NCBI RefSeq assembly: GCF_000025965.1
Contig: NC_006513.1
Span: 4,085,400-4,149,399 of the forward strand
Direction: 5' to 3'
DNA: 64,000 nucleotides
Source of the DNA: Aromatoleum aromaticum EbN1
GTDB lineage: Bacteria > Pseudomonadota > Gammaproteobacteria > Burkholderiales > Rhodocyclaceae
This document shows positions 31,289 to 39,782 of the stretch, one piece after another. Within the stretch, counting starts at the first letter, position 1; every line of letters starts with the position of its first letter. The position numbers and the translations under genes are program-made. The notes under the pieces were generated by a model. That model saw only the letters and a list, made by a program, of their open reading frames with translations. It was not told where the DNA came from and did not search any database.

Positions 31289-31861
31289 ATGCCCAGCCAG
31301 CCCGACCCGCAAACCTCCCCCGCCCCCGCCATGCTGTCCGACGTGAAAACGCTGCGCGAGCGCGCGCGGCGGCACATCGAGGAAGGTGCCCTGACCGAGA
31401 ACTACTCCGGCGACCGGGACACGATCCTGCGGCTGCTCAACGAAGCGCTCGCGACCGAGATCGTGTGCACGCTGCGTTACAAACGTCATTACTACACGGC
31501 GAAAGGCCTGACCTCGGCCGGCGTCGCCGAAGAGTTCCTCGAGCACGCGCACGAGGAAGAGGAGCATGCCGACCGCTTCGCCGAGCGGATCACCCAGCTA
31601 GGCGGCGAGCCGGATTTTTCGCCCGACACGCTGACCGCGCGCAGCCACGCTGAATACATCGAAGGCACGTCGTTGATCGACATGATCAAGGAAGACCTCG
31701 TCGCCGAGCGGATCGCGATCGACAGCTATCGCGAGGCGGTGCAGTACATCGGAGCAACCGACTCGACCACGCGGCGCCTCTTCGAGGACGTCCTCGCCGT
31801 CGAGGAGGAACACGCCGACGACATGCAGTCGCTGATCGAACAGATCGGCCGGCGGGCCTGA
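31289..31861 (+). CDS. Ferritin-like (bacterioferritin-type) protein
   Basis: A 190-residue four-helix ferritin-like protein. Diiron ligands are visible in repeated Glu/ExxH patterns: NEALATEIVCTLRYKRHYY (helix 1), HAHEEEEHADRFAERI (helix 2), EDLVAERIAIDSYRE (helix 3) and EDVLAVEEEHADDM (helix 4). This is the arrangement of bacterioferritin and related iron-oxidising proteins; it is longer than Bfr by an N-terminal extension. It could oxidise and store iron or remove peroxide. The ATG at 31289 follows AGGAG. It heads a run with the PLD-VTT, EEP and ChaB genes. Confidence 0.9.
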   Translation: MPSQPDPQTSPAPAMLSDVKTLRERARRHIEEGALTENYSGDRDTILRLLNEALATEIVCTLRYKRHYYTAKGLTSAGVAEEFLEHAHEEEEHADRFAERITQLGGEPDFSPDTLTARSHAEYIEGTSLIDMIKEDLVAERIAIDSYREAVQYIGATDSTTRRLFEDVLAVEEEHADDMQSLIEQIGRRA

Positions 31862-31872
31862 CGGAGCATGCC

Positions 31873-34104
31873 TTGCAACCGGTGGACGCGCCCACATTGA
31901 GCGAAAGCCGGAAACACCGGGACCCCGGGGAGAGCCTGTTCCGGCCGGGCGTCAATTGCTTCACCGTCGCGCGGGCCGCCCGGGTCGGACTGCTCGTCGA
32001 TGGCGAGGCGTACTTCAAGGCCTTCGTCGCCGCTGCCGAGCGCGCGACGCGCTCGATCCTGATCCTGGCGTGGGACTTCAACAGCAACACCTGCCTGCGC
32101 TTCGACCCCGAGACTCGCGACGACGGCCCTCCGGCCCGTCTGGGTGACTTCCTGAACTGGCTCACACGGCGCCAGCGCGAGCTGCACGTGCACATCCTCG
32201 ACTGGGATTACCCGCTGGTGTTCGGTGTCGACCGCGAGCTGCCGCCGACCTACGGCTTCGGCTGGCGCGCACACCGGCGCGTGCATCTGGCCTACGACAA
32301 CACGCATCCGGTCAGCGGTTCGCACCACCAGAAAATCGTCGTCATCGACGATGCGCTGGCTTTCATCGGCGGCTTCGACCTGACCGAACGACGCTGGGAC
32401 ACTCCCGCCCACAGCCCCGACGAACCGCACCGCGTATGCGGCGAGGCACGCTACCCGCCGTTCCACGACCTGATGATGGCGGTGGATGGCCAAGCGGCGC
32501 TCGCGCTTGCCGGGATCGCACGGGCGCGCTGGATGGGCGCGACCGGCCACGCCCTGCCGCCGCCGGCGCCAGCGCCGTCACGCTGGCCGGCGTCGCTGGA
32601 CATCGATTTCACCGACATCGATGTCGCGCTCGCCCGCACCTTGCCCGAAACTGCGCTGCAGACAGGCATTCACGAAGTCGAGGCGCTATACCTCGACATG
32701 ATCGCCGCCGCGCGCGGGCTGATCTACATCGAGAACCAGTACTTCACTGCGTACCGCATCGGCGAGGCGCTTGCCGCGCGGCTCGCCGAGCCGGACGGGC
32801 CGGAGATCGTCGTCGTGGTCCGGCTGTTCAGCCACGGCTGGCTCGAGGAACACACGATGCACGTGTTGCGCACGCGCCTCATCCAGCGCCTGCGCGTCGC
32901 CGACCACTACGGGCGGTTCCACATCTTCTACCCTCACATCGACGGCCTCGATGAAAACATCTGCATCGACCTTCATTCGAAGCTGATGATCGTCGACGAC
33001 GAAGTCCTGCGCATCGGTTCGGCGAACCTGTGCAACCGCTCGATGGGCATGGACACCGAATGCGACGCAGCGCTCGAAGCGCGCGGCGACCCGCAGGTGG
33101 CCGCGACGATCCACGCGTTTCGCAACGAGCTGCTCGCCGAACACCTCGCCGTCGCGCCGCAGCAAGTCGAGGACGCGTTCCGCCAGCAGGGAACGCTGCG
33201 CGGCACGATCGACGCCCTCGCCGGCCGCACCCGCACGCTCAAGCCGATCGAACGCCTGCCGGAGTGGCCCGAGACCGTCATCGAACTGGCGAGCGTGGGT
33301 GATCCGGCAGCGCCGGTTTCGCTCGACCGCCTGATCGAGGAGTTCAGTCCGGAAGTCGCGGTCGAGGAAGAGGTCGCCCCGCGCCACCGGCGCAAGCTCG
33401 TCAAGCGCGTTGCACTGAAAGTCGGGCTGTTCTTCGCGGTAGTCGGGGCGCTCACCGCGATGTGGCGCTACACCCCGCTCGCCGCTTGGGTCGACGCCTC
33501 GCGCATCACCGCCTGGGCGGAGGAATTCGCTGGCCGCCCGTGGGCGCCGCTGGTGATCCTTGTCGCCTACACGCCGGCATGCATCGTGATGTTCCCGCGA
33601 CCGCTGATCACGCTCGCAGCGGTGGTCGCGTTCGGTCCTTTCCTCGGCTTCGCCTACGCGCTGTCGGGCATCCTGATCGCGGCGCTGCTGACGTACGTCG
33701 CCGGCCTGTACCTGCCCCGGCACACCGTGCACAGCTTCGCCGGCCGCCCCCTGCGGCGCATCACCGACACGCTGCGCCGCCGCAGCCTGCTGGCGGTGAC
33801 GGCGCTGCGGCTCGTGCCGCTGGCACCTTTCGCGGTCGAAGGCCTGGTGGCTGCGGCGATCGGCATCCGCCTGTGGCACTTCATGCTCGGCACGCTGATC
33901 GGCATGCTGCCCGGCACGCTGGCGACGACGATTTTCGGCGACCAGCTCGAAGCCGCATTGCACGATCCGACGCAGATCAACTACACCGTGCTCGCCGCTG
34001 CCGTCGTCGGCGTGAGCCTGCTGACGCTGGCGGTCCGCCGCTGGCTGGTAAGCCAGCACAGGGAGGCCGTACCGCATGGCGACACAGGCAACCGGGCTCG
34101 CTAG
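31873..34104 (+). CDS. Phospholipase D fused to VTT (SNARE-associated) membrane domain
   Basis: A 743-residue fusion. Residues about 1-500 are a phospholipase D-type enzyme with two HKD motifs, HHQKIVVIDD (near 151) and LHSKLMIVDD (near 366), each followed by the conserved Gly/Asn segment (IGSANLCNRS for the second). Residues about 515-735 contain six hydrophobic segments and a VTT/DedA-like domain (CIVMFPRPLITLAAVVAFGP). It may hydrolyse or transphosphatidylate phospholipids. The start is TTG at 31873 after GGAG; an ATG at 31868 is out of frame and soon stops. It begins 11 bp after the ferritin-like gene. Confidence 0.9.
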   Translation: MQPVDAPTLSESRKHRDPGESLFRPGVNCFTVARAARVGLLVDGEAYFKAFVAAAERATRSILILAWDFNSNTCLRFDPETRDDGPPARLGDFLNWLTRRQRELHVHILDWDYPLVFGVDRELPPTYGFGWRAHRRVHLAYDNTHPVSGSHHQKIVVIDDALAFIGGFDLTERRWDTPAHSPDEPHRVCGEARYPPFHDLMMAVDGQAALALAGIARARWMGATGHALPPPAPAPSRWPASLDIDFTDIDVALARTLPETALQTGIHEVEALYLDMIAAARGLIYIENQYFTAYRIGEALAARLAEPDGPEIVVVVRLFSHGWLEEHTMHVLRTRLIQRLRVADHYGRFHIFYPHIDGLDENICIDLHSKLMIVDDEVLRIGSANLCNRSMGMDTECDAALEARGDPQVAATIHAFRNELLAEHLAVAPQQVEDAFRQQGTLRGTIDALAGRTRTLKPIERLPEWPETVIELASVGDPAAPVSLDRLIEEFSPEVAVEEEVAPRHRRKLVKRVALKVGLFFAVVGALTAMWRYTPLAAWVDASRITAWAEEFAGRPWAPLVILVAYTPACIVMFPRPLITLAAVVAFGPFLGFAYALSGILIAALLTYVAGLYLPRHTVHSFAGRPLRRITDTLRRRSLLAVTALRLVPLAPFAVEGLVAAAIGIRLWHFMLGTLIGMLPGTLATTIFGDQLEAALHDPTQINYTVLAAAVVGVSLLTLAVRRWLVSQHREAVPHGDTGNRAR

Positions 34105-34891
34105 CTGGCGCAACCTCGACGAAGCTCTCGGCAGCGACTGCCTGAGGATCTCGACGTACAACATCCATCGCTGCGTCGGAGCCGACCGCCGCGAGGACGC
34201 CTCGCGCGTCGCACGCGTCATCGCCGAGCTGAACTGCGACACCATCGGCCTGCAGGAAGTCGATAACCAGCCTGACCGTCGCCACGATTCGATGCAGCTC
34301 GACTTTCTCGCGCACGCCGCGTCGATGACCGCGATTCCGGGCCACACCATCGTGCGGCACGAAGGCGTATTCGGCAACGCGCTGCTGACGCGGCGGCCGG
34401 TGCTCGGAGTGCGCCAGCACGATCTGAGCTTCAACCGGCGCGAGCCGCGCGGCGCGCTCGAAGTCGACCTCGACGTCGAGGGCGAGGTCGTGCGCGTCAT
34501 CGTCACGCATCTCGGCCTGCGGCCGGCGGAGCGCCGTTTCCAGGTACGCAAGATGCTGAAGCTGCTGCACGACCTGCCGATGGACCAGCTTGTCGTCGTC
34601 CTCGGCGATATCAACGAATGGCTGCCACTCGGGCGCCCATTGCGCTGGCTGCACGGCATTCTCGGCCACGCTCCCGGGGAGCGCTCGTTCCCGGTATGGC
34701 TGCCGATGTTCGCGCTCGACCGCGTGTGGGTGCGGCCGCGCCATAACCTGCTGGCGTTCGAGACGCACCGTTCGCCCACTTCGCGCAAAGCCTCCGACCA
34801 CCTCCCCGTGAAAGCGATCATCGCGACCGGCAGGCGTCCGGTGATCCCCCACGTCCGGCTGCGCGACGTCGCGAGCGCAACCCTGGCATGA
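34076..34891 (+). CDS. Endonuclease/exonuclease/phosphatase (EEP) family protein
   Basis: A 271-residue EEP-fold hydrolase. Characteristic elements are RISTYNIHRC (strand with metal-site Asn), GLQEVD (catalytic Glu), VIVTHLGLRPAERRFQ, VVLGDINEW (Asp and Asn) and ASDHLPVKA (catalytic Asp-His). The family includes nucleases and phospholipid/phosphoinositide phosphatases; together with the PLD-VTT gene it overlaps by 29 bp, a phosphodiester-lipid role is likelier than DNA repair. This PLD + EEP pairing recurs in proteobacteria. Confidence 0.88.
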   Translation: MATQATGLASWRNLDEALGSDCLRISTYNIHRCVGADRREDASRVARVIAELNCDTIGLQEVDNQPDRRHDSMQLDFLAHAASMTAIPGHTIVRHEGVFGNALLTRRPVLGVRQHDLSFNRREPRGALEVDLDVEGEVVRVIVTHLGLRPAERRFQVRKMLKLLHDLPMDQLVVVLGDINEWLPLGRPLRWLHGILGHAPGERSFPVWLPMFALDRVWVRPRHNLLAFETHRSPTSRKASDHLPVKAIIATGRRPVIPHVRLRDVASATLA

Positions 34892-34941
34892 AACTTGAAC
34901 GCGAAACCATGCAGGTTGCCCGAACGCCAGGAGAAACCGAC

Positions 34942-35343
34942 ATGCCCAGGAATCGACACGTGGAACTGCCCGGCACGCTGAAGCGCTCGCCGCCGAAAGC
35001 GCAGCGCACCTATGCGAAGACGCTCAGGAGCGCAGAGGAAGAATATGGTCCGGGCGAGCGCGCGAGCCGTACGGCGATCGCGGCGCTCAAGCACAGCTTC
35101 GAAAAAGTCGGCGATCACTGGGAGCCCAAGGCGAAACCCGGCCCGTCCGATCCGCAAGCCCGCCGCAGCACCGCCGACCGAGAGGGTGGCAAGCGTGCCA
35201 GAGGCGAGACTTTCGGCGGCGTGGACGTTCTCGGGCATACGCGCCAGGAGCTCTATGAGCGCGCCCAGGGGCTCGGCATCCGCGGACGTTCGCGCATGAC
35301 CAAGGAAGAGCTGGCGCGCGCGATCGCTTCCCGGCAGGACTGA
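34942..35343 (+). CDS. ChaB-like protein with Rho N-terminal-type domain
   Basis: A 133-residue protein. The N-terminal ChaB domain (about 1-62) shows ELPGTLKRSPPKAQRTYAKTL and a helical ALKHSFEKVGDHW. The C-terminal 35 residues (TRQELYERAQGLGIRGRSRMTKEELARAI) are a Rho-N/SAP-like helix-loop-helix that often binds nucleic acid. The role of ChaB is unclear; it was originally linked to cation transport. I chose the ATG at 34942, behind AGGAG; an ATG at 34888 overlaps the EEP stop and would add 18 residues. Confidence 0.82.
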   Translation: MPRNRHVELPGTLKRSPPKAQRTYAKTLRSAEEEYGPGERASRTAIAALKHSFEKVGDHWEPKAKPGPSDPQARRSTADREGGKRARGETFGGVDVLGHTRQELYERAQGLGIRGRSRMTKEELARAIASRQD

Positions 35344-35659
35344 GGGCCGCCTGCCTCTCGTCGCGCGCGGCCTGCTTGCGAGGGGCCCGTACGGGCGCAG
35401 GCCGCGCGAGTAGGATTTTCCACGAGCTGTATCTTTTTCACGAAAGCTCGCCTGCCGAACCACGACGCGCAACTCCTCGATTCCTCGCGATCCCGGGCGC
35501 GGCGCCGGATCGGGACACATTTCCCGCCACTCCCCAAAACGGGCCCTGATGTTGCTATGCAACAGCAACCTTCGACAGCGAGGGTTGACCAGCAGCGAAA
35601 TGGCCGGACGCCGGCCATTTCGCATCTTTCAACACGTTTTACTGCGCAGGAGTACTCAT
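35344..35659. other. 316-bp non-coding region before phasin-like gene
   Basis: It holds the -24/-12 element at 35541-35556, a GC-rich inverted repeat just after chaB (ggcctgc...gcaggcc, around 35367-35403) that may terminate the upstream transcript although a T-run is absent, an imperfect dyad (tgttgctatgcaacagcaac, 35549-35568) and an ATGGCCG-cCGGCCAT inverted repeat at about 35599-35618. No further gene is visible. Confidence 0.6.
35541..35556 (+). promoter_or_regulatory. sigma-54 promoter, phasin-like gene
   Basis: GGGCCCTGATGTTGCT has GG and GC 10 bp apart and a perfect TTGCT. The -24 half differs from TGGCAC at two bases. The predicted start near 35567 leaves about 93 bases before the ATG. 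The 16-mer ACTCCCCAAAACGGGC overlaps its upstream edge. Confidence 0.65.
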
Positions 35660-36460
35660 ATGGCCCAGCAACGGCACACAAATGAAGATCCCCGTCGACA
35701 AACGGCTGAACGTCCAGGTCGGCAGAATGAAGAGGCAGGTCAGCAGAGAAACGAAGAGATGAGTGCTGAATCCTCTCGCCAGCAAGGACAGCAGGAAAGC
35801 TTCGGCAGTCGCGGGCGGGAAGCGGTGGACATGACGGCGACGACGCTGCGCGGGTTCGGCCAGTTTTACGACATGGAGGCGGCGAGCGCGCGGATTTTCA
35901 TGCGCGCCCAGGCCCGCGCCTTGTCGGCGATGGGTTTTCCCGACTATTCGCATTTCTTCGAGCTCGCTGACGAGCGGGCGAAGCGCCTGTTTTCGACCAC
36001 GACCGACACACTGCTGCAATCGAATCGCCACGCGAACCGTACGGCAGGGGAGATTCAGCGCCACCTCGGACGTCTGTGGGAACAACAAACGATGGATCTG
36101 ACCGAAGCATGGCAGACCGGCCTGCAGGAATTGCAGCATCAGGCGACCGAAAGTCTCGACGATCTCAAGGAACTGGTACGCCAGCAGGCCGACGAGCTCG
36201 CGATGGCAACGGACTCGTTCAGCGAGTCGACGCGCGAAACCTTGCGCGAAGGGGGTGAACAGTTCCGGGCGACGGTACGCGAAGGTTTCGAACGCAGTCG
36301 AGAGCTCACCAGCCGCCAAGCCGAAACGGCGCGGCGTCACAGTGAGGAGTTGGCTGAAGAGACGCGTGAAGCAGGCGAGGAAGCACGGGCCGAGATGTCC
36401 CGCGCGGGCGAGGAGGCAACACGCTCCGAGCGTGGTTCACGCTCGCACAAGGCCGCTTGA
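35660..36460 (+). CDS. Phasin-family-like helical protein
   Basis: A 266-residue, almost wholly helical and charged protein. Residues 1-55 are polar and disordered (Gln/Glu/Arg rich). Residues about 65-165 resemble a phasin_2 domain (GFGQFYDMEAASARIFMRAQARALSAMGFPDYSHFFELADERAKR), which in other bacteria coats polyhydroxyalkanoate granules or acts as a stress chaperone. The last 80 residues are a long Glu/Arg coiled coil. The ATG at 35660 follows AGGAG. No PHA synthase is in the window, so the granule role is not shown. Confidence 0.75.
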   Translation: MAQQRHTNEDPRRQTAERPGRQNEEAGQQRNEEMSAESSRQQGQQESFGSRGREAVDMTATTLRGFGQFYDMEAASARIFMRAQARALSAMGFPDYSHFFELADERAKRLFSTTTDTLLQSNRHANRTAGEIQRHLGRLWEQQTMDLTEAWQTGLQELQHQATESLDDLKELVRQQADELAMATDSFSESTRETLREGGEQFRATVREGFERSRELTSRQAETARRHSEELAEETREAGEEARAEMSRAGEEATRSERGSRSHKAA

Positions 36461-36532
36461 TCGGTCACTCGGACGGCGCGCGCCGGACAGTGGCCGGAGC
36501 GCGCCGGCAGATGTCAAAACGGAGGGCGCGGG

Positions 36533-36871
36533 TTAATTCCCGCGCCTGCGCAGCCGCCGCTCTTCGAAAATGTTCAGCGGAACGACCACTGCGGGACTGG
36601 CGTTGCAGCGTCGACGGGAAGGCGCTTCCGGGCGGCTTCCGGTCAGGCCCAATGTTGCGAGTTCCCACCACAACGCCATCGAAATGAATGGCGCGTCCCA
36701 CATGGACGGCCCCATATCGAGCGTGTCCTCGGCTTTGCGGGACAGCCAGTAACCGCCCGAGTGAAAAACCATCGTCAGGTCTTCGCTCGAAACACCGGCA
36801 TCAGTCATCCTCGCCATCGTGGGCTGCAGTTCTTCGAGGCGGGAGATCAGGCAATAAATTGAACAATGCAT
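36533..36871 (-). CDS. Small hypothetical protein
   Basis: A 112-residue protein I do not recognise. It begins HCSIYCLISRLEELQPTMARM, has a central aromatic stretch (FHSGGYWLSRKAEDTLDMGPSMWDAPFISMALWWELATLGL) that could be a membrane-associated helix, and ends in a basic tail. The ATG at 36869-36871 is preceded by GAGG at 7 bases. Support comes from this site and a sigma-54 promoter match upstream; the Arg-rich tail is compatible with either a real gene or partly spurious frame. Confidence 0.5.
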   Translation of the reverse strand: MHCSIYCLISRLEELQPTMARMTDAGVSSEDLTMVFHSGGYWLSRKAEDTLDMGPSMWDAPFISMALWWELATLGLTGSRPEAPSRRRCNASPAVVVPLNIFEERRLRRRGN

Positions 36872-37264
36872 AATGGCCCTCGGCGTTTACCTACACCACG
36901 ACCCGCGTCGACAGGGCGACCGGTAAATTGGCGCTCGTGAGCGCACCCAAGCAAACGCGCTGCTTCATCGTGCGGCCGGCTCGGGAGCACCGGCTCATAC
37001 TCAGTTACAGCAGGATTCGAGCCAGCTTCTCTCATCCATCCTGGACGAAGACCCAACTTGGGGCTAGCGTACCGTTACTATTTTTTTGTCACAAGACATG
37101 AAAACCAGTATTTGCGCATGATTCCACAACTTTTCGGGTGTCGGCGACGTACTTTCAGAAACGTGTTCGGCACCTCCCGCGGGTTCCGACGCGCCGGCCT
37201 CTGCCTGCAGGAACAAGTCTTGCCCAACGGACGGAATTACAATCATTTCCCCTAAGGTGCAGCG
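36872..37264. other. 393-bp divergent region between small hypothetical gene and NDH-2 gene
   Basis: This stretch is AT-richer than its surroundings and contains scattered TTAC/GTAA half-sites (36886, 36922, 37004, 37074), a T7 tract (37081-37087), a sigma-54 element on the minus strand (37009-37024) and a weak one on the plus strand (AGGAACAAGTCTTGCC, 37209-37224). I see no coding sequence in it. Confidence 0.5.
37009..37024 (-). promoter_or_regulatory. Possible sigma-54 promoter, small hypothetical gene
   Basis: The minus strand reads TGGCTCGAATCCTGCT, two mismatches from TGGCAC-N5-TTGCT with correct spacing. The predicted leader is about 126 bases. Confidence 0.5.
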
Positions 37265-38788
37265 ATGACGGGACTGGCAGGTAACTTTCCGTACGCTTCA
37301 CGTCTTCTCGACCTCGCCCGGTCGCACGCGTCCTCGACCACATCGATCGCCGCGTGGTCCGGCGCGATGCAGACGTCCACAGTCGGCACTGCAGCGCTCG
37401 CGTATTTCCTCGGCACGCCGGGACAGGACTTTCTACCCGAGGATGACGAAAGGCGCGACAAGCCGACGTCGAACCCCGCCTGGCCCGGCGCCTGCACCGA
37501 CACCACGTCACACCGCATCGTCATCGTCGGCGGGGGGGCCGGCGGGCTGGAACTGGCGGCGCGCCTGGGCGATGGCGTCGGCCGGCGCGGCGAAGCCGAA
37601 GTCGTCCTGATCGATCCGATGCCCGCCCACTTATGGAAGCCGCTGCTGCACGAAATCGCGGCCGGCACGCGCAGTCCGCACGAACAGGCGCTCGATTATC
37701 TGCAGCAGGCGCGACAGCACCATTTCCGCTTTCATCCGGGGCGCATCGAAGGACTCGTGCGCCATCGTCGCGAGATCTGGCTTGCGCCGCTCATCGACGA
37801 GGAAGGCGTCGAAATGGCGGCGCGCCGGCAGCTCAGGTACGACACGCTGGTGATCGCGATCGGAGCGACCGATGACGATTTCAATACGCCGGGCGTGCGA
37901 CGCCATGCGATCTCGCTCAACAGCGCTGCGGACGCGGAACACTTTCGCAGCCGGCTGCTGTCGTTGTGCGCCGGCGCCGGACAGGACGCTGCCCGGCCAG
38001 TCCAGCTGGTGATCGTCGGCGGCGGCACGACCGGAGTCGAGTTTGCCGACGAACTGACCGGCGCGGTCGAGGAGATCGCCTCGTGCGGGTACCTGCTGCG
38101 CCAGGTGGGCGAGCCGGTGAAGATCCGCATGATCGAGGCGAGCGACCGGCTGCTCGCGCCGCTTCCGGCGGAAGCCGCGGAGCGCATCCATCGCGAACTG
38201 GTGCGGCGCGGCATCGACGTGCGCTTGAACCGCCGGGTTGCCGAAGTGCGGCACGACAGCGTGCTGCTGGGCAACGGGGAGATCCTCGCCGCGGACCTGG
38301 TCGTCTGGACAGCGGGCATCCGGGGGCCGGAAGTGCTCGCGTCGCTGGGCGCCCTCGACACGAACGAGCGGCAGCAGTTGCTGGTCCGCACGACACTGCA
38401 GACTTTCCGCGACGACAACATCTTCGCCATAGGCGATTGCGCGAACTGCGTCTCGTCCGAAGGCGACACGCTGGCCCCTCCGCTGGCCCGCGCCGCGCAG
38501 CAGCAGGCGAAGCTGCTCGCCCACTCGCTGGAGCGACGCCTGGCCGGCAAATCGCTGATCCCGTTCCGCTACCGCGAGCATGGCGCGCTATCGCCAGGCC
38601 GCAACGAAGGACCTGCCGGTGATACGAGCCGGGATCGAAACGGTGTCGGCGGCCTGTTCGCGCGCCTCAGCTACTGGATGCTGTACCGCCGCCACCTCGC
38701 GGTCCTGCTCGGTGGCATGCGGACGCTGCTGATGACCGTCGGCGAATGGCTGCCCCGGCGCGCCCGGCCGCGCCTGAAACTCCACTGA
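37265..38788 (+). CDS. Type II NADH dehydrogenase
   Basis: A 507-residue flavoprotein of the NDH-2 family, which passes electrons from NADH to quinone without pumping protons. The FAD-binding fold is RIVIVGGGAGGLELA (about 84-98) and the NADH-binding fold is LVIVGGGTTGVEFADEL (about 242). FAIGDCA (about 392) is the second FAD motif, and the C-terminal hydrophobic helix (LLGGMRTLLMTVGEWL) is the membrane anchor. The first ~80 residues precede the usual start and lack clear homology; the ATG at 37265 has AAGGTG at 5 bases, but the true start may be nearer residue 60-80. Confidence 0.9.
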   Translation: MTGLAGNFPYASRLLDLARSHASSTTSIAAWSGAMQTSTVGTAALAYFLGTPGQDFLPEDDERRDKPTSNPAWPGACTDTTSHRIVIVGGGAGGLELAARLGDGVGRRGEAEVVLIDPMPAHLWKPLLHEIAAGTRSPHEQALDYLQQARQHHFRFHPGRIEGLVRHRREIWLAPLIDEEGVEMAARRQLRYDTLVIAIGATDDDFNTPGVRRHAISLNSAADAEHFRSRLLSLCAGAGQDAARPVQLVIVGGGTTGVEFADELTGAVEEIASCGYLLRQVGEPVKIRMIEASDRLLAPLPAEAAERIHRELVRRGIDVRLNRRVAEVRHDSVLLGNGEILAADLVVWTAGIRGPEVLASLGALDTNERQQLLVRTTLQTFRDDNIFAIGDCANCVSSEGDTLAPPLARAAQQQAKLLAHSLERRLAGKSLIPFRYREHGALSPGRNEGPAGDTSRDRNGVGGLFARLSYWMLYRRHLAVLLGGMRTLLMTVGEWLPRRARPRLKLH

Positions 38789-38812
38789 AGTGCCGCCGGC
38801 GCCGCGCGCGGT

Positions 38813-38986
38813 TCAGAACACGAGGACGCCAAGCAGCACGCCGAACACCAGCACGATGAGGAAGATCGCCAGCGCAATGTAGAACAGCACTCGCGCGATA
38901 CCGGCGGCCCCTGCCGCGACGCCCGTGAAGCCGAGCAGGCCGGCGATGACAGAGATGACGAAGAAGATGATCGCCCACTTGATCAT
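38813..38986 (-). CDS. DUF1328 small membrane protein (copy 1)
   Basis: A 57-residue protein with two hydrophobic helices joined by [15 protein letters not shown], the DUF1328 pattern. E. coli YtjA is a homologue; function is unknown, but these genes are stress associated. The ATG at 38984-38986 follows AAGGAG. The stop is 24 bp from the NDH-2 gene's end, so the genes converge. Confidence 0.85.
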   Translation of the reverse strand: MIKWAIIFFVISVIAGLLGFTGVAAGAAGIARVLFYIALAIFLIVLVFGVLLGVLVF

Positions 38987-39164
38987 TTTATTTACTCCTT
39001 GTGGCGGATCGGGGAGCGATCCGGGAATCGCGGTACTGCATTCGCGACGCTGCTTTCGTTTTTTCGACCGGGAAAACCGGGAGAAATTACCGCTGACAGG
39101 AAGTTTTCCGCTTTTCGCCGGCACCGAGAACACGACTTGCATCCCGCCTCGTTCCGTAACGGGC

Positions 39165-39180
39165 AGCAAACGCCGTACCC
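39165..39180 (-). promoter_or_regulatory. sigma-54 promoter, DUF1328 copy 1
   Basis: The minus strand reads GGGTACGGCGTTTGCT, two mismatches from TGGCACG-N4-TTGCT. The leader would be about 165 bases. It lies 20 bp from the divergent plus-strand element. Confidence 0.65.
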
Positions 39181-39200
39181 ATTGAAAGCGCTGCGCAGGT

Positions 39201-39216
39201 GGGCATGGAGCTTGCA
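39201..39216 (+). promoter_or_regulatory. sigma-54 promoter, hypothetical-AI-2E operon
   Basis: GGGCATGGAGCTTGCA matches TGGCAC-N5-TTGCA except two bases. The predicted start near 39227 is 28 bp before the ATG at 39255. Confidence 0.72.
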
Positions 39217-39254
39217 TCGGGAATGGTACGACGGGTTCTAGCGGAGACGACGTC

Positions 39255-39770
39255 ATGCTAGGGGAAATCATCACGACATTTGCCGGCGCGAGTCTGGTCA
39301 TCAGCGTGGCGCTCGCGGGCGGAACGATTCATCGGACAATGCCTGCGGCATCGGCCCCGAGCTTCCAGGAGGTATGGGCGGGTGCGGCGAAACCGAAGCG
39401 CGTCGGCATGATTCCCGACGAGGACGTTCGTGCGGCGCCGGGCGGTTCGCCTTCGCCCGCCGATCCGCACAACGCAGCGACATCGCCCGAAACACCGGAC
39501 GGACTGGCGGCGGGACTGATCATCAGCGCCGACATGTTTGTCGGAAATACTGACAGCGACCGGCACACGCTCACGGTCCGCCCCGCCGACGGCAGACGTG
39601 AATTCACGGTGAAGGTCGTCGGCATGGCCGATGAGGGCCCGGTCACGCCCGGCGAGCCAATGATCGGTCCGGATACCGCACTGGCCGTCGCGCTGGCTCC
39701 TCTTTCGGTGCCGCGACCGGGGGGGCCGTCGGGGATTGACTGGAGACTTCCGGCGAAGATACGGGCCTGA
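39255..39770 (+). CDS. Hypothetical protein, membrane-anchored
   Basis: A 171-residue protein with an N-terminal hydrophobic segment ([17 protein letters not shown], about 6-22) that could be a signal anchor. A Pro/Ala-rich linker follows, then a small C-terminal region (about 95-145) with alternating beta-type residues. I do not recognise a family. The ATG at 39255 follows GGAG at 9 bases. It is 12 bp from the AI-2E gene and shares its promoter. Confidence 0.65.
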   Translation: MLGEIITTFAGASLVISVALAGGTIHRTMPAASAPSFQEVWAGAAKPKRVGMIPDEDVRAAPGGSPSPADPHNAATSPETPDGLAAGLIISADMFVGNTDSDRHTLTVRPADGRREFTVKVVGMADEGPVTPGEPMIGPDTALAVALAPLSVPRPGGPSGIDWRLPAKIRA

Positions 39771-39782
39771 GGAGGCCGCCGC

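Noticed and set aside
37209-37224. AGGAACAAGTCTTGCC upstream of the NDH-2 gene as a sigma-54 promoter
   Set aside because: The spacing and TTGC fit, but three of six -24 bases differ, so it was kept only as a note under the intergenic region.
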